Below, in pieces: positions 9,667-19,611 of a stretch of DNA of 62,387 nucleotides (within the stretch, counting starts at the first letter, position 1; every line of letters starts with the position of its first letter). The translations under genes were made by a program, and so were the position numbers. Location: NCBI RefSeq assembly GCF_030717845.1, contig NZ_JAUZVZ010000023.1, forward strand, positions 1 to 62,387, read 5' to 3'. The DNA is from Alkalimonas collagenimarina (GTDB taxonomy: Bacteria; Pseudomonadota; Gammaproteobacteria; Enterobacterales; Alteromonadaceae). The notes under the pieces are model-generated. The model searched no databases. It was not told where the DNA came from and was given only the letters and a program-made list of their open reading frames with translations.

Positions 9667-9759
9667 GTTCGCGAAGCTCAGTTGTTATGAGAGCCTGCCA
9701 TGTCCTTGTAAGCAAAAGTTTACTTTACTAACAACAGAACTAAGAATAAGAAGAATCGT

Positions 9760-10380
9760 ATGAGTCAATTTTTTCATTTACACCCAGATACACCTCAATT
9801 GCGCTTGCTTAAGCAAGCCGCGCAGATTATTCAGCGAGGCGGAGTAGTGGTGTACCCGACTGATAGTGGCTATGCCCTTGCTTGCCATTTAGGTGATAAA
9901 AATGCCCACGAGCGAATTTTGCGTATTCGACAAATCAGTGGTGATCATCACTTCACCCTGATGTGCAAAGACTTATCTGAGCTGTCGTTATTTGCAAAAG
10001 TTGATAATAAAGCCTTTCGGTTGATTAAAAACAATACCCCGGGCGCCTATACTTTTATTCTGCGTGGCACCAAAGATGTGCCGCGGCGCTTTTTGAACGA
10101 GAAAAAGAAAACCATTGGCTTGCGTATTCCTGAAAATCGCATTGCACTGGCCTTACTCGAAGAGTTAGGTGAGCCACTAATGTCGACCAGTTTACTTCTG
10201 CCCGGTCAGCAATTTGCTGAAGCCGATCCAGAAGATATGCGGCTGCAACTGGAAAAGCAGGTCGATTTGATCATGCATGGTGGTGTGATTGCCGAGGCGC
10301 CCACCACAGTCGTGGACTTATCCGAAGACCAGCCTGTTATTGTGCGTGAAGGGGTTGGTGATTGCAGTCCTTTTCTCTGA
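9760..10380 (+). CDS. yciO: L-threonylcarbamoyladenylate synthase-like protein YciO (Sua5/YrdC family)
   Basis: A 206-residue Sua5/YciO/YrdC-fold protein. The KxR/SxN-type nucleotide-binding region is represented by GGVVVYPTDSGYALACHLGDK near 28-48, then LRIPENR and a C-terminal VVDLSEDQPVIVREGVGD. YrdC and Sua5 make threonylcarbamoyl-AMP for tRNA t6A37; YciO is a paralogue whose physiological role is less settled. The position between rnm and scpA is the conserved YciO place. Confidence 0.88.
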   Translation: MSQFFHLHPDTPQLRLLKQAAQIIQRGGVVVYPTDSGYALACHLGDKNAHERILRIRQISGDHHFTLMCKDLSELSLFAKVDNKAFRLIKNNTPGAYTFILRGTKDVPRRFLNEKKKTIGLRIPENRIALALLEELGEPLMSTSLLLPGQQFAEADPEDMRLQLEKQVDLIMHGGVIAEAPTTVVDLSEDQPVIVREGVGDCSPFL

Positions 10381-10389
10381 TACCGCAGC

Positions 10390-11217
10390 ATGAGCGAGCC
10401 ATTCGTTCCTGAGCCACTGACGATTCAGCAACCGTTACCGCTGGCCTTTGTGCGTGGCGAGGCGGTGCTGGATCGGCCTGAGGATTTATACATCCCGCCT
10501 GATGCCATGGAAGTGCTACTTGATGCATTTGAAGGGCCATTGGACTTTCTGCTGTATTTGATCCGCAAACACAAGTTTGAGATCGTTGATTTACCCGTGA
10601 ATGAAATTACTCAGCAATACATGGAATACATCGAGCTGATGCAGGAGATGAATTTTGAGCTGGCGGCAGAGTACTTGGTCATGGCGGCAATGCTGGCAGA
10701 AATAAAATCGAGGTTGTTGTTGCCAAAACATCGGGAACACGAAGACGAAGAAAGTGATCCACGAGCCGAGCTGATCCGCCGCTTGCAAGAATACGAGGTA
10801 TATCGTCAGGCAGCTACCGATATGGATCTACTGCCGCGACAAGAGCGTGATTTTTTTCATGGGCATGCAGAGCTACCCGCTGATTTTCAGCCTTTGATCA
10901 TTTTGCCTGAGGTCTCACTGGAGGATATGGTATTGGCGCTGAAAGATATTATGAAACGTGCTAATGACTTTCAGCATCATCATATTAAGCGCGAGTTAAT
11001 GTCGACCCGTGAGCGCATGAGTCGCATCCTAAGCTTATTGCAACAACGGGATTATTTACGTTTTGAAGACTGTTTTGATACCTCAGAAGGTAAAGAAGGC
11101 GTCGTGGTTAGTTTTTTGGCTGTGCTTGAGTTAAGTAAAGAAAAGCTGATTATGCTCACCCAGGTAGAGTTATACGGGCCAATCCATCTGAAAGTGGCTG
11201 TGGGGGCTGACGCATGA
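10390..11217 (+). CDS. scpA: Segregation and condensation protein A
   Basis: A 275-residue kleisin subunit of the SMC-ScpAB condensin, needed for chromosome organisation and segregation. The N-terminal FEGPLDFLLYLIRKHKFEIVDLPVNEITQQY stretch (read in parts) is the kleisin signature that binds the SMC neck. The C-terminal winged helix binds the SMC head. The N-terminal extension of about 45 residues before the motif is usual in marine gammaproteobacteria. No strong Shine-Dalgarno precedes the ATG, which follows yciO by 9 bases. Its stop overlaps scpB. The smc gene is not in this window. Confidence 0.92.
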   Translation: MSEPFVPEPLTIQQPLPLAFVRGEAVLDRPEDLYIPPDAMEVLLDAFEGPLDFLLYLIRKHKFEIVDLPVNEITQQYMEYIELMQEMNFELAAEYLVMAAMLAEIKSRLLLPKHREHEDEESDPRAELIRRLQEYEVYRQAATDMDLLPRQERDFFHGHAELPADFQPLIILPEVSLEDMVLALKDIMKRANDFQHHHIKRELMSTRERMSRILSLLQQRDYLRFEDCFDTSEGKEGVVVSFLAVLELSKEKLIMLTQVELYGPIHLKVAVGADA

Positions 11218-11801
11218 GTCGACAGATCCAGCCAGCTCAGTTGCAACAACTGGTTGAAGCCGCTTTGTTTACTTCAGAACAACCACTGTCCATGCCGGAT
11301 TTGCAAGCTGGCGTGTTGGCTGACTTAAATGTCAGCAAAAAAAAATTACAGCAAATCCTTGCACAATTACAGCAAGATTATGCCGGTCGTGGTGTACAAT
11401 TGGTAGAAACCGCCTCAGGCTATCATTTTCAAAGTCGGCCTGAGTTGAGTGATTACTTGGCCCGGCTGTGGCCCGAGCGCTCACCACGCTATTCCAGAGC
11501 AGTGATGGAAACCTTGGCATTGATTGCTTATCGTCAGCCGATTACCCGTGGTGAGATTGAAGATATACGTGGCGTTAGTGTGAGCTCACAGATCATGCGC
11601 ACCTTAGTGGACCGAAACTGGGTCAAGGTGGTAGGCCATAAAGAAGTACCAGGCCGGCCAGGGCTTTACGCCACCACGGCTGAATTTTTAGATTATTTTG
11701 GTTTGAAAAACTTAAGCCAGCTTCCACAGCTTACCGAGTTAAGACCGGTTTCTGATGCTGAGCTCAACACCGTCGAGATGACAGGAGATGTATCATCATG
11801 A
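11214..11801 (+). CDS. scpB: Segregation and condensation protein B
   Basis: A 195-residue protein with two winged-helix domains (about 10-90 and 95-170). ScpB dimers bind ScpA in the SMC-ScpAB complex. The conserved [20 protein letters not shown] segment lies near 100-120, followed by GRPGLYATT. The ATG overlaps the scpA stop by 4 bases and its own stop overlaps rluB by 4, so the three genes are translationally coupled. Confidence 0.93.
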   Translation: MSRQIQPAQLQQLVEAALFTSEQPLSMPDLQAGVLADLNVSKKKLQQILAQLQQDYAGRGVQLVETASGYHFQSRPELSDYLARLWPERSPRYSRAVMETLALIAYRQPITRGEIEDIRGVSVSSQIMRTLVDRNWVKVVGHKEVPGRPGLYATTAEFLDYFGLKNLSQLPQLTELRPVSDAELNTVEMTGDVSS

Positions 11802-12742
11802 GTGAAAAATTACAAAAAGTATTAGCCCGGGCAGGCGTTGGCTCGCGCCGCGAAATGGAAAGCTTAATCAGTGCTGGTCGAGTATCGGTCGATGGAAAAA
11901 CCGCCTTTTTAGGTGATCGGGTAGAGCCGGGGCAGGCGATACGGGTCGATGGTCACCCTGTGAAAATCATGGCAGAAGAAGCTCAAGTGTGTCGGGTCAT
12001 TGCGTATCATAAGCCTGAAGGAGAGATATGTTCACGCAACGATCCGGAGGGTCGTCCAACCGTATTTGAACGTTTACCTAAACTACAAGGTGCGCGTTGG
12101 ATTGCCATTGGCCGCCTCGATATTAACACCTCTGGTCTTTTGCTATTTACCACCGACGGTGAGCTGGCCAATCGCTTAATGCACCCTAAGTTTGAAGTTG
12201 AACGCGAGTATGCAGTGCGGGTTTTTGGTGAAGTAACCGATGCCATTATTCAACGCTTGCGCACCGGAGTAATGCTGGAAGATGGCAAAGCCAACTTTAA
12301 GAAAATTAAAGCCATGCCTGGTGAGGGCCTGAATCGCTGGTTTCATGTGATGCTGACTGAAGGACGCAACCGTGAAGTTCGTCGTATGTGGGAGTCGCAG
12401 GGAGCAGTAGTGAATCGCTTGATCCGAGTACGCTATGGCGATCTGCAATTGCCGAAACATATTCCAGCGGGTGGTTATGCTGAATGTGACTTAAAAGAAG
12501 TGAATTACTTACGAGAGCTGGTTAAGTTGCCGGAAGAGACACAAAGCCTAATCATGCATGAAGACCGCACCGAAAGGCGACGTCGTATTGCTGGTGTCCG
12601 TCGGGCGGTGCGTAAGCATCAAATTGCGGCTAAAACACCAGGCCGTAAAGAGACCAAACCAAAAGCTAAACCAGCACGCAGCGAAGCAACAAAAGATAGA
12701 GCACCACAACGCAAAAGCCCTAAAAAGCCCTCCCGTACCTAG
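11798..12742 (+). CDS. rluB: 23S rRNA pseudouridine 2605 synthase
   Basis: A 314-residue RsuA-family pseudouridine synthase. An S4 RNA-binding domain occupies about 1-60 ([21 protein letters not shown]). The catalytic Asp is in [26 protein letters not shown] (read in parts) near residue 108. The C-terminal tail of about 70 residues is strongly basic, rich in Lys, Arg and Pro, and likely disordered and RNA-binding. RluB converts U2605 of 23S rRNA in E. coli. The conserved neighbourhood with scpAB and rnm favours RluB over RluE/RluF/RsuA. Confidence 0.9.
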   Translation: MSEKLQKVLARAGVGSRREMESLISAGRVSVDGKTAFLGDRVEPGQAIRVDGHPVKIMAEEAQVCRVIAYHKPEGEICSRNDPEGRPTVFERLPKLQGARWIAIGRLDINTSGLLLFTTDGELANRLMHPKFEVEREYAVRVFGEVTDAIIQRLRTGVMLEDGKANFKKIKAMPGEGLNRWFHVMLTEGRNREVRRMWESQGAVVNRLIRVRYGDLQLPKHIPAGGYAECDLKEVNYLRELVKLPEETQSLIMHEDRTERRRRIAGVRRAVRKHQIAAKTPGRKETKPKAKPARSEATKDRAPQRKSPKKPSRT

Positions 12743-12758
12743 CCACTCTTGAGACACC

Positions 12759-12782
12759 GCGATAGATGAAACCATCTATCGC
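12759..12782. terminator. Hairpin between convergent rluB and galE
   Basis: GCGATAGATG and CATCTATCGC form a 10-bp perfect stem with a 4-base loop. There is no T run on either side, so it may stabilise 3' ends or act as a weak bidirectional terminator. Confidence 0.4.
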
Positions 12783-12816
12783 AGCAAAACTTTACGAACC
12801 GCAGCAGGGGGAGGTG

Positions 12817-13830
12817 TTACGCATACCCATCCGGGTTTTGCTGTTGCCAGCGCCAACTATCTCGTACCATATCATCCAGCGTTTTTTCCGCTTGCCAATT
12901 CAAAACTGATTTAGCTTTGCCCGGGTCGGCATAACAGGTCGCTATATCACCGGGGCGACGTTCTCCAATCTGGTATGGAACGGCGACTTGGTTGATATCA
13001 CGAAAAGCATGCGCCATATCCAGTACGCTGTAACCAACGCCGGTACCAAGGTTAAATGCTTCAATGCCTGAATGCTGTTGCAGATAGCTAAGCGCCTTCA
13101 AGTGACCGGCGGCTAAATCAACCACATGAATGTAATCACGAACGCCAGTGCCATCTTTCGTTGGGTAATCGCCACCAAATACATGAAGTTTTTCACGTTT
13201 ACCCACCGCTACTTGCGAAATAAAAGGCATCAGATTATTAGGGATACCATTAGGATCTTCGCCGATTTGGCCGCTGCTATCGGCACCGACTGGATTAAAG
13301 TAACGCAAAAGGGCAATAGACCAAGTTGGGTCTGCTACTACCAAATCTTCTAAAATATGCTCAATCATCAGTTTGCTTTGACCGTATGGGTTGGTCGCCG
13401 AACGAGGAGCCAGCTCAGAGATAGGTACCTGCTTGGCATCGCCATACACCGTTGCTGATGAACTAAAAACCAGCTGTTTAACGCCAACTTCCTGCATCAC
13501 CTGACACAAGGTAACGGTGCCCGCCACGTTGTTATCGTAGTAATGCAGAGGCTGTTCCGTCGACTCGCCGACTGCTTTTAATCCGGCAAAGTGGATGACT
13601 GCTGCGATATCATGGGCTTTAAATAAGTCACGTAATCCTTGTTGATCACGAATATCAAGCTCCAGACTAAGCAGATGTCTGTTAGCCAATTGCTGAACAC
13701 GATGCAGCGATTCAGGGGTGCTGTTGCTGAAGTTATCGATGCTGATTACCTGATGACCAGCTCGTAGCAGAGCCAATGCGGTGTGGCTGCCGATATAGCC
13801 TGCACCACCGGTTAATAATATTGCGCTCAT
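12817..13830 (-). CDS. galE: UDP-glucose 4-epimerase
   Basis: A 337-residue extended short-chain dehydrogenase that interconverts UDP-glucose and UDP-galactose with bound NAD. The Rossmann GGAGYIGSHTALAL is at 7-20. The catalytic SSSATVYG Ser and YGQSK Tyr/Lys (near 148-152) are intact. Length matches E. coli GalE (338). Here it is not with other gal genes but follows a YciI-like gene by 9 bases, which suggests a role in surface polysaccharide sugar supply. AAGGA precedes the ATG. Confidence 0.95.
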   Translation of the reverse strand: MSAILLTGGAGYIGSHTALALLRAGHQVISIDNFSNSTPESLHRVQQLANRHLLSLELDIRDQQGLRDLFKAHDIAAVIHFAGLKAVGESTEQPLHYYDNNVAGTVTLCQVMQEVGVKQLVFSSSATVYGDAKQVPISELAPRSATNPYGQSKLMIEHILEDLVVADPTWSIALLRYFNPVGADSSGQIGEDPNGIPNNLMPFISQVAVGKREKLHVFGGDYPTKDGTGVRDYIHVVDLAAGHLKALSYLQQHSGIEAFNLGTGVGYSVLDMAHAFRDINQVAVPYQIGERRPGDIATCYADPGKAKSVLNWQAEKTLDDMVRDSWRWQQQNPDGYA

Positions 13831-13839
13831 TGGCTGTCC

Positions 13840-14139
13840 TTAAGGGAGAACTTTTTTAAAGGGTTTCACGGTTGAACATTTATATACACCGGCTGCCAGA
13901 TAGGGATCATCATCGGCCCAGCGTTGAGCCTCGGCTAAAGAATCAAATTCAGCAACCACCAGAGACCCAGTGAAACCAGCTGGTCCGGGGTCAATACTAT
14001 CAACGGCAGGCAATGGCCCTGCAAGCTGCAATCGACCTTGTTGCTGTAATGTCTGCAAGCGAGCGAGGTGAGCAGGGCGGGTTTGTAGACGTTGCTCAAG
14101 ACTATTGGCAACATCCTCAGAATAAATCATATAAAGCAT
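13840..14139 (-). CDS. YciI-like protein
   Basis: A 99-residue protein of the YciI family (ferredoxin-like, dimeric alpha/beta barrel). The usual N-terminal [18 protein letters not shown]-x-x-H-L-A-R and the [23 protein letters not shown] segment (read in parts) are present. YciI proteins have a conserved His-Asp pair (RPAHLARL here; D near the C-terminus), but no established reaction in most species. AAGGA precedes the start; galE follows by 9 bases. The name reflects family membership only. Confidence 0.85.
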   Translation of the reverse strand: MLYMIYSEDVANSLEQRLQTRPAHLARLQTLQQQGRLQLAGPLPAVDSIDPGPAGFTGSLVVAEFDSLAEAQRWADDDPYLAAGVYKCSTVKPFKKVLP

Positions 14140-14314
14140 GGTACGTCCTTTGAAGAGATGCTGTTTATATTAAACCATAAAAAATGCGGCTTTAACGCAT
14201 CGGCCTACCGAAATGCTAGGATTTCGAACTTCGCCCTGTTAGCATGATGAAAAAAGATAGACCAAATCTATACCATACAATTCTAACAATAAAAGTCAGG
14301 GAGTCCCAACCAAA

Positions 14315-15724
14315 ATGAAACGCGAACTGTTCAGTTCTAAATTAGGCTTTATTCTGGCAGCTGCAGGTTCTGCCGTCGGTATCGGCAATCTGGTCGCCTT
14401 TCCGGTGATGGCCAGCCAAAATGGTGGCGCTGCATTTTTAATTATGTATACCATTTTTGTGTTTTTTATCTGTTTGCCGGTGATGTTAGCCGAGATGAGT
14501 TTAGGCCGGCATACCCGGAAAAGCCCTTATGGTGCTTACAGTGAAATTGGTCAACATAAGCTTTGGAATGGGGTCGGCTGGCTGGCCGTAATTACTCCTT
14601 TTATGATTGGCGTGTTTTATCTGGTGATCACCGTCTGGATTTTTGGTTATTTAGCCAAAGCGATGATGGGACAGTTAGAGACCTTGGCTCAGGATGGGGC
14701 TTTTGGGGTTTTTATCAATAGCAATGAGCTCTATGTTTATATGGCCGTTGTGATTGGCTTAACCTTTTTGATTTTGCAAGGGGGGGTTCGTCAAGGGATC
14801 GAACGTGCTGCAACCTACCTAATGCCTGCTTTATTTATCATGTTGATACTGTTGGTGGCTTATGTCATGACGTTGGAGAACGCCATGTTGGGAGTCACTT
14901 TCTTTTTGATACCAGACTTCTCGAAAATCAACGTACAGGTGCTTACCGATTCGTTGGCACAAGCCTTTTTCTCATTATCATTGGCGATGGGTATACTCAT
15001 TACCTATGGCTCCTATATTCAGAAAAATAACGATATCGTTGGTGCCGGTAAAATGGTGGCTGCACTTTCATTATTAGTCGCTTGTTGTGCTGGTTTGTTA
15101 ATCTTGCCTGCGGTTTTTGCATTTGACCCAGCCACTGATCCTGCAGAGTTAACCGACTCCAGTATTGGCATGATCTTTATGTTCCTTCCAAAGATATTTC
15201 TGGCGTTACAGCAGGATATTGGCTTCTTTGGTGCATCCTTTGTGGCTTCGTTTTTCTTCCTCTTGGTATTTTTTGCCGCCATGACGTCGCTGATTTCCAT
15301 TATAGAAGTGCCGGTTGCCAGTTTGATGGACTCGAAAGGTATCTCTCGTCGCAAGTCTTTGATCGTACTCGGTGTGTTGATGGTATTTTTATCGGTGCTG
15401 TCTGCTTTGTCGTTTGGTCGAGTTGATTGGCTGAGTAGCTTTATTAGCTATGGTGGTGGTGACAAGTCCTTTTTTGACGTCATTATGGATGTGTTTTACT
15501 ACAGTATCTTGCCACTAAATGGCTTACTGCTTTGCCTGTTCGTGATTTATCGCTGGAAGAAAGCAAACCTGAATGAAGAAATGGTGCAGGGCAATGAGCG
15601 ATTTGAAGGCAGCTTTATTCAGAAGTATATTGATTTCTCACTGGGTACCTTTATTCCAGCCATACTGGCGATCATTTTCTTACTGAATGTAGCAGGGCGT
15701 TTCTTTGGGATTGAGGTATTCTGA
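14315..15724 (+). CDS. Sodium-dependent transporter, NSS/SNF family
   Basis: A 469-residue inner-membrane protein with about 11-12 hydrophobic segments. The N-terminal signature FILAAAGSAVGIGNLVAFP (about 12-30) is the unwound TM1 of the neurotransmitter:sodium symporter family, where Na+ and substrate bind. GGAAFLIMY follows at TM2. Bacterial members (LeuT, MhsT, TnaT) import amino acids with Na+; the substrate here cannot be read. It is monocistronic, with GGGAG 12 bases before the ATG, and is convergent with rne. It fits the peptide/amino-acid theme of the window. Confidence 0.92.
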   Translation: MKRELFSSKLGFILAAAGSAVGIGNLVAFPVMASQNGGAAFLIMYTIFVFFICLPVMLAEMSLGRHTRKSPYGAYSEIGQHKLWNGVGWLAVITPFMIGVFYLVITVWIFGYLAKAMMGQLETLAQDGAFGVFINSNELYVYMAVVIGLTFLILQGGVRQGIERAATYLMPALFIMLILLVAYVMTLENAMLGVTFFLIPDFSKINVQVLTDSLAQAFFSLSLAMGILITYGSYIQKNNDIVGAGKMVAALSLLVACCAGLLILPAVFAFDPATDPAELTDSSIGMIFMFLPKIFLALQQDIGFFGASFVASFFFLLVFFAAMTSLISIIEVPVASLMDSKGISRRKSLIVLGVLMVFLSVLSALSFGRVDWLSSFISYGGGDKSFFDVIMDVFYYSILPLNGLLLCLFVIYRWKKANLNEEMVQGNERFEGSFIQKYIDFSLGTFIPAILAIIFLLNVAGRFFGIEVF

Positions 15725-15760
15725 TCTGACGCACGAATCTCATGTGATTTGAATTGCCAT

Positions 15761-15801
15761 AAAAAAAGGTGCCATTTACTTCTGTAAATGGCACCTTTTT
15801 T
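15761..15801. terminator. Bidirectional intrinsic terminator
   Basis: GGTGCCATTTAC and GTAAATGGCACC form a 12-bp perfect stem with a 4-base loop, flanked by seven A on the left and seven T on the right. It serves the convergent transporter and rne genes. Confidence 0.92.
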
Positions 15802-15832
15802 ATTTGCTCATCAAGCTGAGTAGCCTGACTCG

Positions 15833-18800
15833 TTACTCTGAGTCAGTCTTACTCATTGGTGCTGATGACGCTTGACGTGCGAAGCGTGAACCTGCCTGAC
15901 GGTCAGAGCTTTGAACCGTAGGACGTTGTTCTGCTGGCATTGCTCCTGGCAGTTCAGCTGAAGGTTCATCACTGACTTTAGTCGGCTTAGTCATTTGTGA
16001 TACCACCATCTGCTGGTAACGATTGGTTGCAGCTGGTGCTGGTTTGTTTGCTGCTGGCTTGTCTGCAGTTGGTTCTGCAACGGGGGCCTTATCAACGTTA
16101 GGCTTTGTATCCGTTACATCCGCTGCTTTGCTACTGCTTTTTGCAGACTCAACAGGTGTTGCATCTGCGGCTTTAGCTGCAACTGCTGCCTCGGTTTCAA
16201 CTTTTGCGGTTGATGCTGTTTCTTTGCTAGCTGTTTTATCGCTGCTTACCTTTGCCTCACTAGCGTTATCAACTGCTTTGTCTGCTGTATCCGCTTTGGT
16301 TTTCGCTTTGCTTCTGGCCGGAGCCCGTTTACGTGGCTTGGCCGGTGCTTTTGCAGTAGTGCCAGCATCTTCCGCAGCCGTTGCGTCTGGAGCTGAAGCC
16401 TGCTCTGCAGTGTCTTTAGCTTTTGCTTTCTTAGCTGGCTCTTTTGCTTTTTGTGGCTCAGCAGTAGTTTTGGTGTCCACGGACTCTGCCATGGGCAGAT
16501 CAAGCTGCTGATCTTTTGGCTCAATGGCAGGTTGCTGAGAAGCCGGTTGTTCAGCGCTCACGTCCGTTTGTTCGCTTGCATCTATATCACTTTGCTCTTT
16601 CTTGCGTTTTTGTCCTGCAGCGCGAAGGTGACGAGGAGAGCGGCGAGTACGCTTACGCTGATCGCTTGCTTCTTTTTCTGCATGGTCCGCATCGGCATCA
16701 CCATCTGATGAAGTTGCCGCTGCTGTGGCTTCCTCTGTAGCAGGCTTCTGCGTTTCAGCCTGAGCAGGTTTTGCATCTGTAGTTTTACTCGCGACGACTT
16801 CTTGTTCAGCAGGCAGCTGTGCTTCTTTTGACGGCGTTGCTGGTGCTTGAGTCGTCTCAGTCGCAGCTTTAGCATCTGATTCTACTGGCGTTGCTTGTTC
16901 CTGCTTCACCGTTTGTGGTGTTGTCGTCTGAACAGGCTCATTTTTTTCAACACGTTCAACCGCTTTTGTTTCAACTGGTTTTTCAATCGCCTTGGTTTCA
17001 ACAGGTTTTGCATCCGTTGTAGACACTGCTTCAGTTTCAGCTTTTTCCAGTCGAACCGACTTTTGCATGGTACGGCGTTGACGACGCTCTTTACGTTGTT
17101 GAACAGGCTTATCATCACTAGCTACTTTGCTTGGTTGCTTAGCTTCTGGTTTGACATCCTGTTTTTTATTGCTGTCTGCTGGCTTTGCTTGCGACTTCGC
17201 AGCTGCTTGTTTCGGTTGAGCAGTTTCAGTTGATGAACTCGCAGAGTCTTGATCACGAGACTGGTTGCGGTTGCGTGCATCCTGCCCCCCGCGACGGCGG
17301 TTGTTATTGCGACCACGACGGTTGCTGTCCTGATTTTGACCCGCCGGACGACGGTTTTGCTCTGAGCGCTGTTGCACTGGTTTTTCAGTTTTCTCAGGTG
17401 CTTTTTCTTCTGGTGCACTGAAAAGCTTGCTCACCCAACCAGTGAGTTGTTGCCACAATCCAGCTTCCGGCTTTTGGGCCGTCTGTTTGGCGACAGGGGC
17501 AGCTTTACTGTCAGCTTTTGGCGCTTGATCCACAATGCTGATAGCAGCCAATGCAGGTTTTTCACGGGTGCTTTCTTGCGTCAAAGGTTGGTACAGGTCT
17601 TTTGTCAGATCAGGTGTTTTCACCATCTGGAAGCTGCTTTCATCCAGCTCTTCATCAATACGAACACGGATCACTTCAAAATGAGGTGTTTCCATGTACT
17701 CGTTCGGAATAATGAATACATCAATCCCCTGACGCTTTTCAATACGACGGACAGCATCCCGCTTCTCGTTCATCAGGTAGGTCGCAACAGAGATAGGCAC
17801 CTGAGCCTGAATCTGGCTGGTGTTCTCTTTGATCGACTCTTCTTCAATCAGACGCAAAATAGACAATGCTGAAGATTCGGTACTTCGGATGGTGCCACGA
17901 CCATGGCAACGTGGGCATAAATGGCCCGCAGACTCACCCAAAGATGGGCGCAAACGCTGACGTGACATTTCCAGTAAGCCAAAGCGGGAGATACGACCAA
18001 TTTGTACGCGGGCACGATCTTGCTTAACCGCATCTTTTAAACGGTTTTCTACCTCACGTTGGTGCCGTACAGGTGTCATATCGATAAAGTCGATGACGAT
18101 TAAGCCACCAAGATCCCGCAAACGCAATTGACGAGCAATTTCGTCGGCAGCTTCAAGGTTGGTATTAAAGGCGGTTTCTTCAATATCACCGCCTTTGGTG
18201 GCCTTGGCCGAGTTGATATCAATCGCAGTTAATGCTTCGGTGCTATCGATGACAATGGAGCCGCCAGCAGGCAAGCGAACTTCACGATGAAAAGCAGACT
18301 CAATTTGGCTTTCAATCTGGAAGTGCATAAATAAAGGCACTTCACCGGTATACAGTTTTACTCTGTGCGCGAAATCAGGCCGGAATTGCTGAATGTATAA
18401 TCTTGCTTCATCAAAAATGCGTTGGCTGTCGATCAAGATTTCACCGATATCGCGGCGCAAGTAATCACGAATAGCACGAAACACCACATTACTTTCTTGA
18501 TGGATTAGGAAAGGGGCTGCTTTTTTCGCGGCTTCATCAGTAATAGCTGACCAGTGCTTCAACAACGCTTTTAAATCGTAATCCAGCTCTTCAAAGGATT
18601 TACCGACACCTGCGGTACGCACAATCAGGCCCATGCCATCAGGCATCACCAATTGATTGAGAGCATCTTTAAGATCCTGACGCTCATCACCTTCAATGCG
18701 ACGAGAAATTCCGCCAGCACGAGGATTGTTCGGCATCAATACTAAATAAGAACCAGCCAGGCTGACAAAGGTAGTTAACGCAGCACCTTTTTGGCCACGC

Positions 18801-19123
18801 TCTTCTTTATCAATCTGGATAATAACTTCCTGACCTTCTTTAACCACTTCTTTAATGTTTGGACGGCCATCAAATTTGTAGCCTGCAGGGAAGTATTCGC
18901 GGGAGATTTCTTTTAAAGGCAGGAAGCCATGCCGGTCGGCACCATAATCAACAAAAGCCGCTTCAAGACTGGGTTCAACCCGGGTGATCTTACCTTTGTA
19001 AATATTGGCTTTCTTTTGTTCATGACCTGGGCTTTCGATATCCAAATCAAATAATCGCTGGCCATCAACCAGCGCAACACGGATTTCTTCTTCCTGCGTT
19101 GCATTAATTAACATTCTTTTCAT
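15833..19123 (-). CDS. rne: Ribonuclease E
   Basis: A 1096-residue essential endoribonuclease and scaffold of the RNA degradosome. The N-terminal half is highly conserved: it starts [13 protein letters not shown], has an S1 domain at about 37-120, then the RNase H-like/DNase I-like core with catalytic aspartates in [13 protein letters not shown] and [10 protein letters not shown] (near 300 and 346). The Zn-link is CPRCHGRG near 403-410. From about residue 520 the protein is long, low-complexity and rich in Ala, Lys, Glu and Thr, with Arg-rich patches such as [12 protein letters not shown] typical of RNA-binding segments. The tail ends in a conserved-looking [13 protein letters not shown] segment that may be a degradosome-binding motif. 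In E. coli, RNase E controls its own mRNA through the 5' UTR; a long leader is possible here. Confidence 0.96.
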   Translation of the reverse strand: MKRMLINATQEEEIRVALVDGQRLFDLDIESPGHEQKKANIYKGKITRVEPSLEAAFVDYGADRHGFLPLKEISREYFPAGYKFDGRPNIKEVVKEGQEVIIQIDKEERGQKGAALTTFVSLAGSYLVLMPNNPRAGGISRRIEGDERQDLKDALNQLVMPDGMGLIVRTAGVGKSFEELDYDLKALLKHWSAITDEAAKKAAPFLIHQESNVVFRAIRDYLRRDIGEILIDSQRIFDEARLYIQQFRPDFAHRVKLYTGEVPLFMHFQIESQIESAFHREVRLPAGGSIVIDSTEALTAIDINSAKATKGGDIEETAFNTNLEAADEIARQLRLRDLGGLIVIDFIDMTPVRHQREVENRLKDAVKQDRARVQIGRISRFGLLEMSRQRLRPSLGESAGHLCPRCHGRGTIRSTESSALSILRLIEEESIKENTSQIQAQVPISVATYLMNEKRDAVRRIEKRQGIDVFIIPNEYMETPHFEVIRVRIDEELDESSFQMVKTPDLTKDLYQPLTQESTREKPALAAISIVDQAPKADSKAAPVAKQTAQKPEAGLWQQLTGWVSKLFSAPEEKAPEKTEKPVQQRSEQNRRPAGQNQDSNRRGRNNNRRRGGQDARNRNQSRDQDSASSSTETAQPKQAAAKSQAKPADSNKKQDVKPEAKQPSKVASDDKPVQQRKERRQRRTMQKSVRLEKAETEAVSTTDAKPVETKAIEKPVETKAVERVEKNEPVQTTTPQTVKQEQATPVESDAKAATETTQAPATPSKEAQLPAEQEVVASKTTDAKPAQAETQKPATEEATAAATSSDGDADADHAEKEASDQRKRTRRSPRHLRAAGQKRKKEQSDIDASEQTDVSAEQPASQQPAIEPKDQQLDLPMAESVDTKTTAEPQKAKEPAKKAKAKDTAEQASAPDATAAEDAGTTAKAPAKPRKRAPARSKAKTKADTADKAVDNASEAKVSSDKTASKETASTAKVETEAAVAAKAADATPVESAKSSSKAADVTDTKPNVDKAPVAEPTADKPAANKPAPAATNRYQQMVVSQMTKPTKVSDEPSAELPGAMPAEQRPTVQSSDRQAGSRFARQASSAPMSKTDSE

Positions 19124-19244
19124 TGTGTAGTGACTCTGTGTTCAGGCCACAACGAAACGACGCCATTTAGCGGGTGCTCAGACGCTTTCAAACATCTACT
19201 GGTGCAGTCTCACGACTGGAATGTTTGAGGAAACCTATTGTAAA

Positions 19245-19273
19245 AATTTACAGTTGTCGCTGTAATTATTCAA
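19245..19273 (-). promoter_or_regulatory. Candidate rne promoter
   Basis: On the minus strand TTGAAT (19268-19273), a 17-base spacer and TAAATT (19245-19250). It would give a leader of roughly 115 bases. Other -10-like sequences exist nearby, so the exact start is uncertain. Confidence 0.35.
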
Positions 19274-19434
19274 ATCTGAAACACACCGCATGTTCTGGTG
19301 CGCTGCGTTATAGCCTATTCGTATTCAATTTTGCTCAGCTGACTGGATCCCGTGTTTTGTCGATGTTGGTAATAAATTACGCAGCATTACCTCAGACAAA
19401 ATGGCGTTTTGTTTGCTTTGAAGGTTGAAAAACG

Positions 19435-19462
19435 TTGGTTTTCACAACGATTTCGGTATGAT
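19435..19462 (+). promoter_or_regulatory. Candidate rluC promoter
   Basis: TTGGTT (19435-19440), a 16-base spacer and TATGAT (19457-19462). The predicted transcript would have a leader of about 140 bases before rluC. Confidence 0.45.
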
Positions 19463-19611
19463 CCACCTTCGTAGCGGTGCCGCACATCATCTCTTATGTC
19501 GCTTAGAGCGCCCTAATTGCCATGGTTGTGGCTTAATTAGCCTAGGTATTATCCCATTAATCAGCAACCAATAGCAACTAAATTGTAATTTTAGCAGAGT
19601 TGAAAGCTTTC

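Larger units (their letters stand above)
19124..19611. other. Divergent rne/rluC intergenic region (488 bases)
   Basis: No protein gene is supported here; the small open frame at 19174-19428 lacks a ribosome site and family features. The left part should be the rne 5' UTR and promoter, the right part the rluC promoter and leader. In E. coli the same interval holds a long rne leader through which RNase E autoregulates, so a structured leader is expected, but I could not define the hairpins by eye. Confidence 0.6.

Noticed and set aside
9122-9715. 197-codon minus-strand frame opposite rnm
   Set aside because: It lies wholly opposite a clear gene and the translation has no recognisable features.
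16023-17872. Long antisense open frames over the rne C-terminal region (for example 16023-16511 and 17372-17872)
   Set aside because: They are by-products of the biased, repetitive Ala/Lys/Glu codon composition of rne; they have no ribosome sites or family features.
19174-19428. 84-codon frame in the rne/rluC gap
   Set aside because: No ribosome site, no family resemblance, and it overlaps the expected rne promoter and leader.
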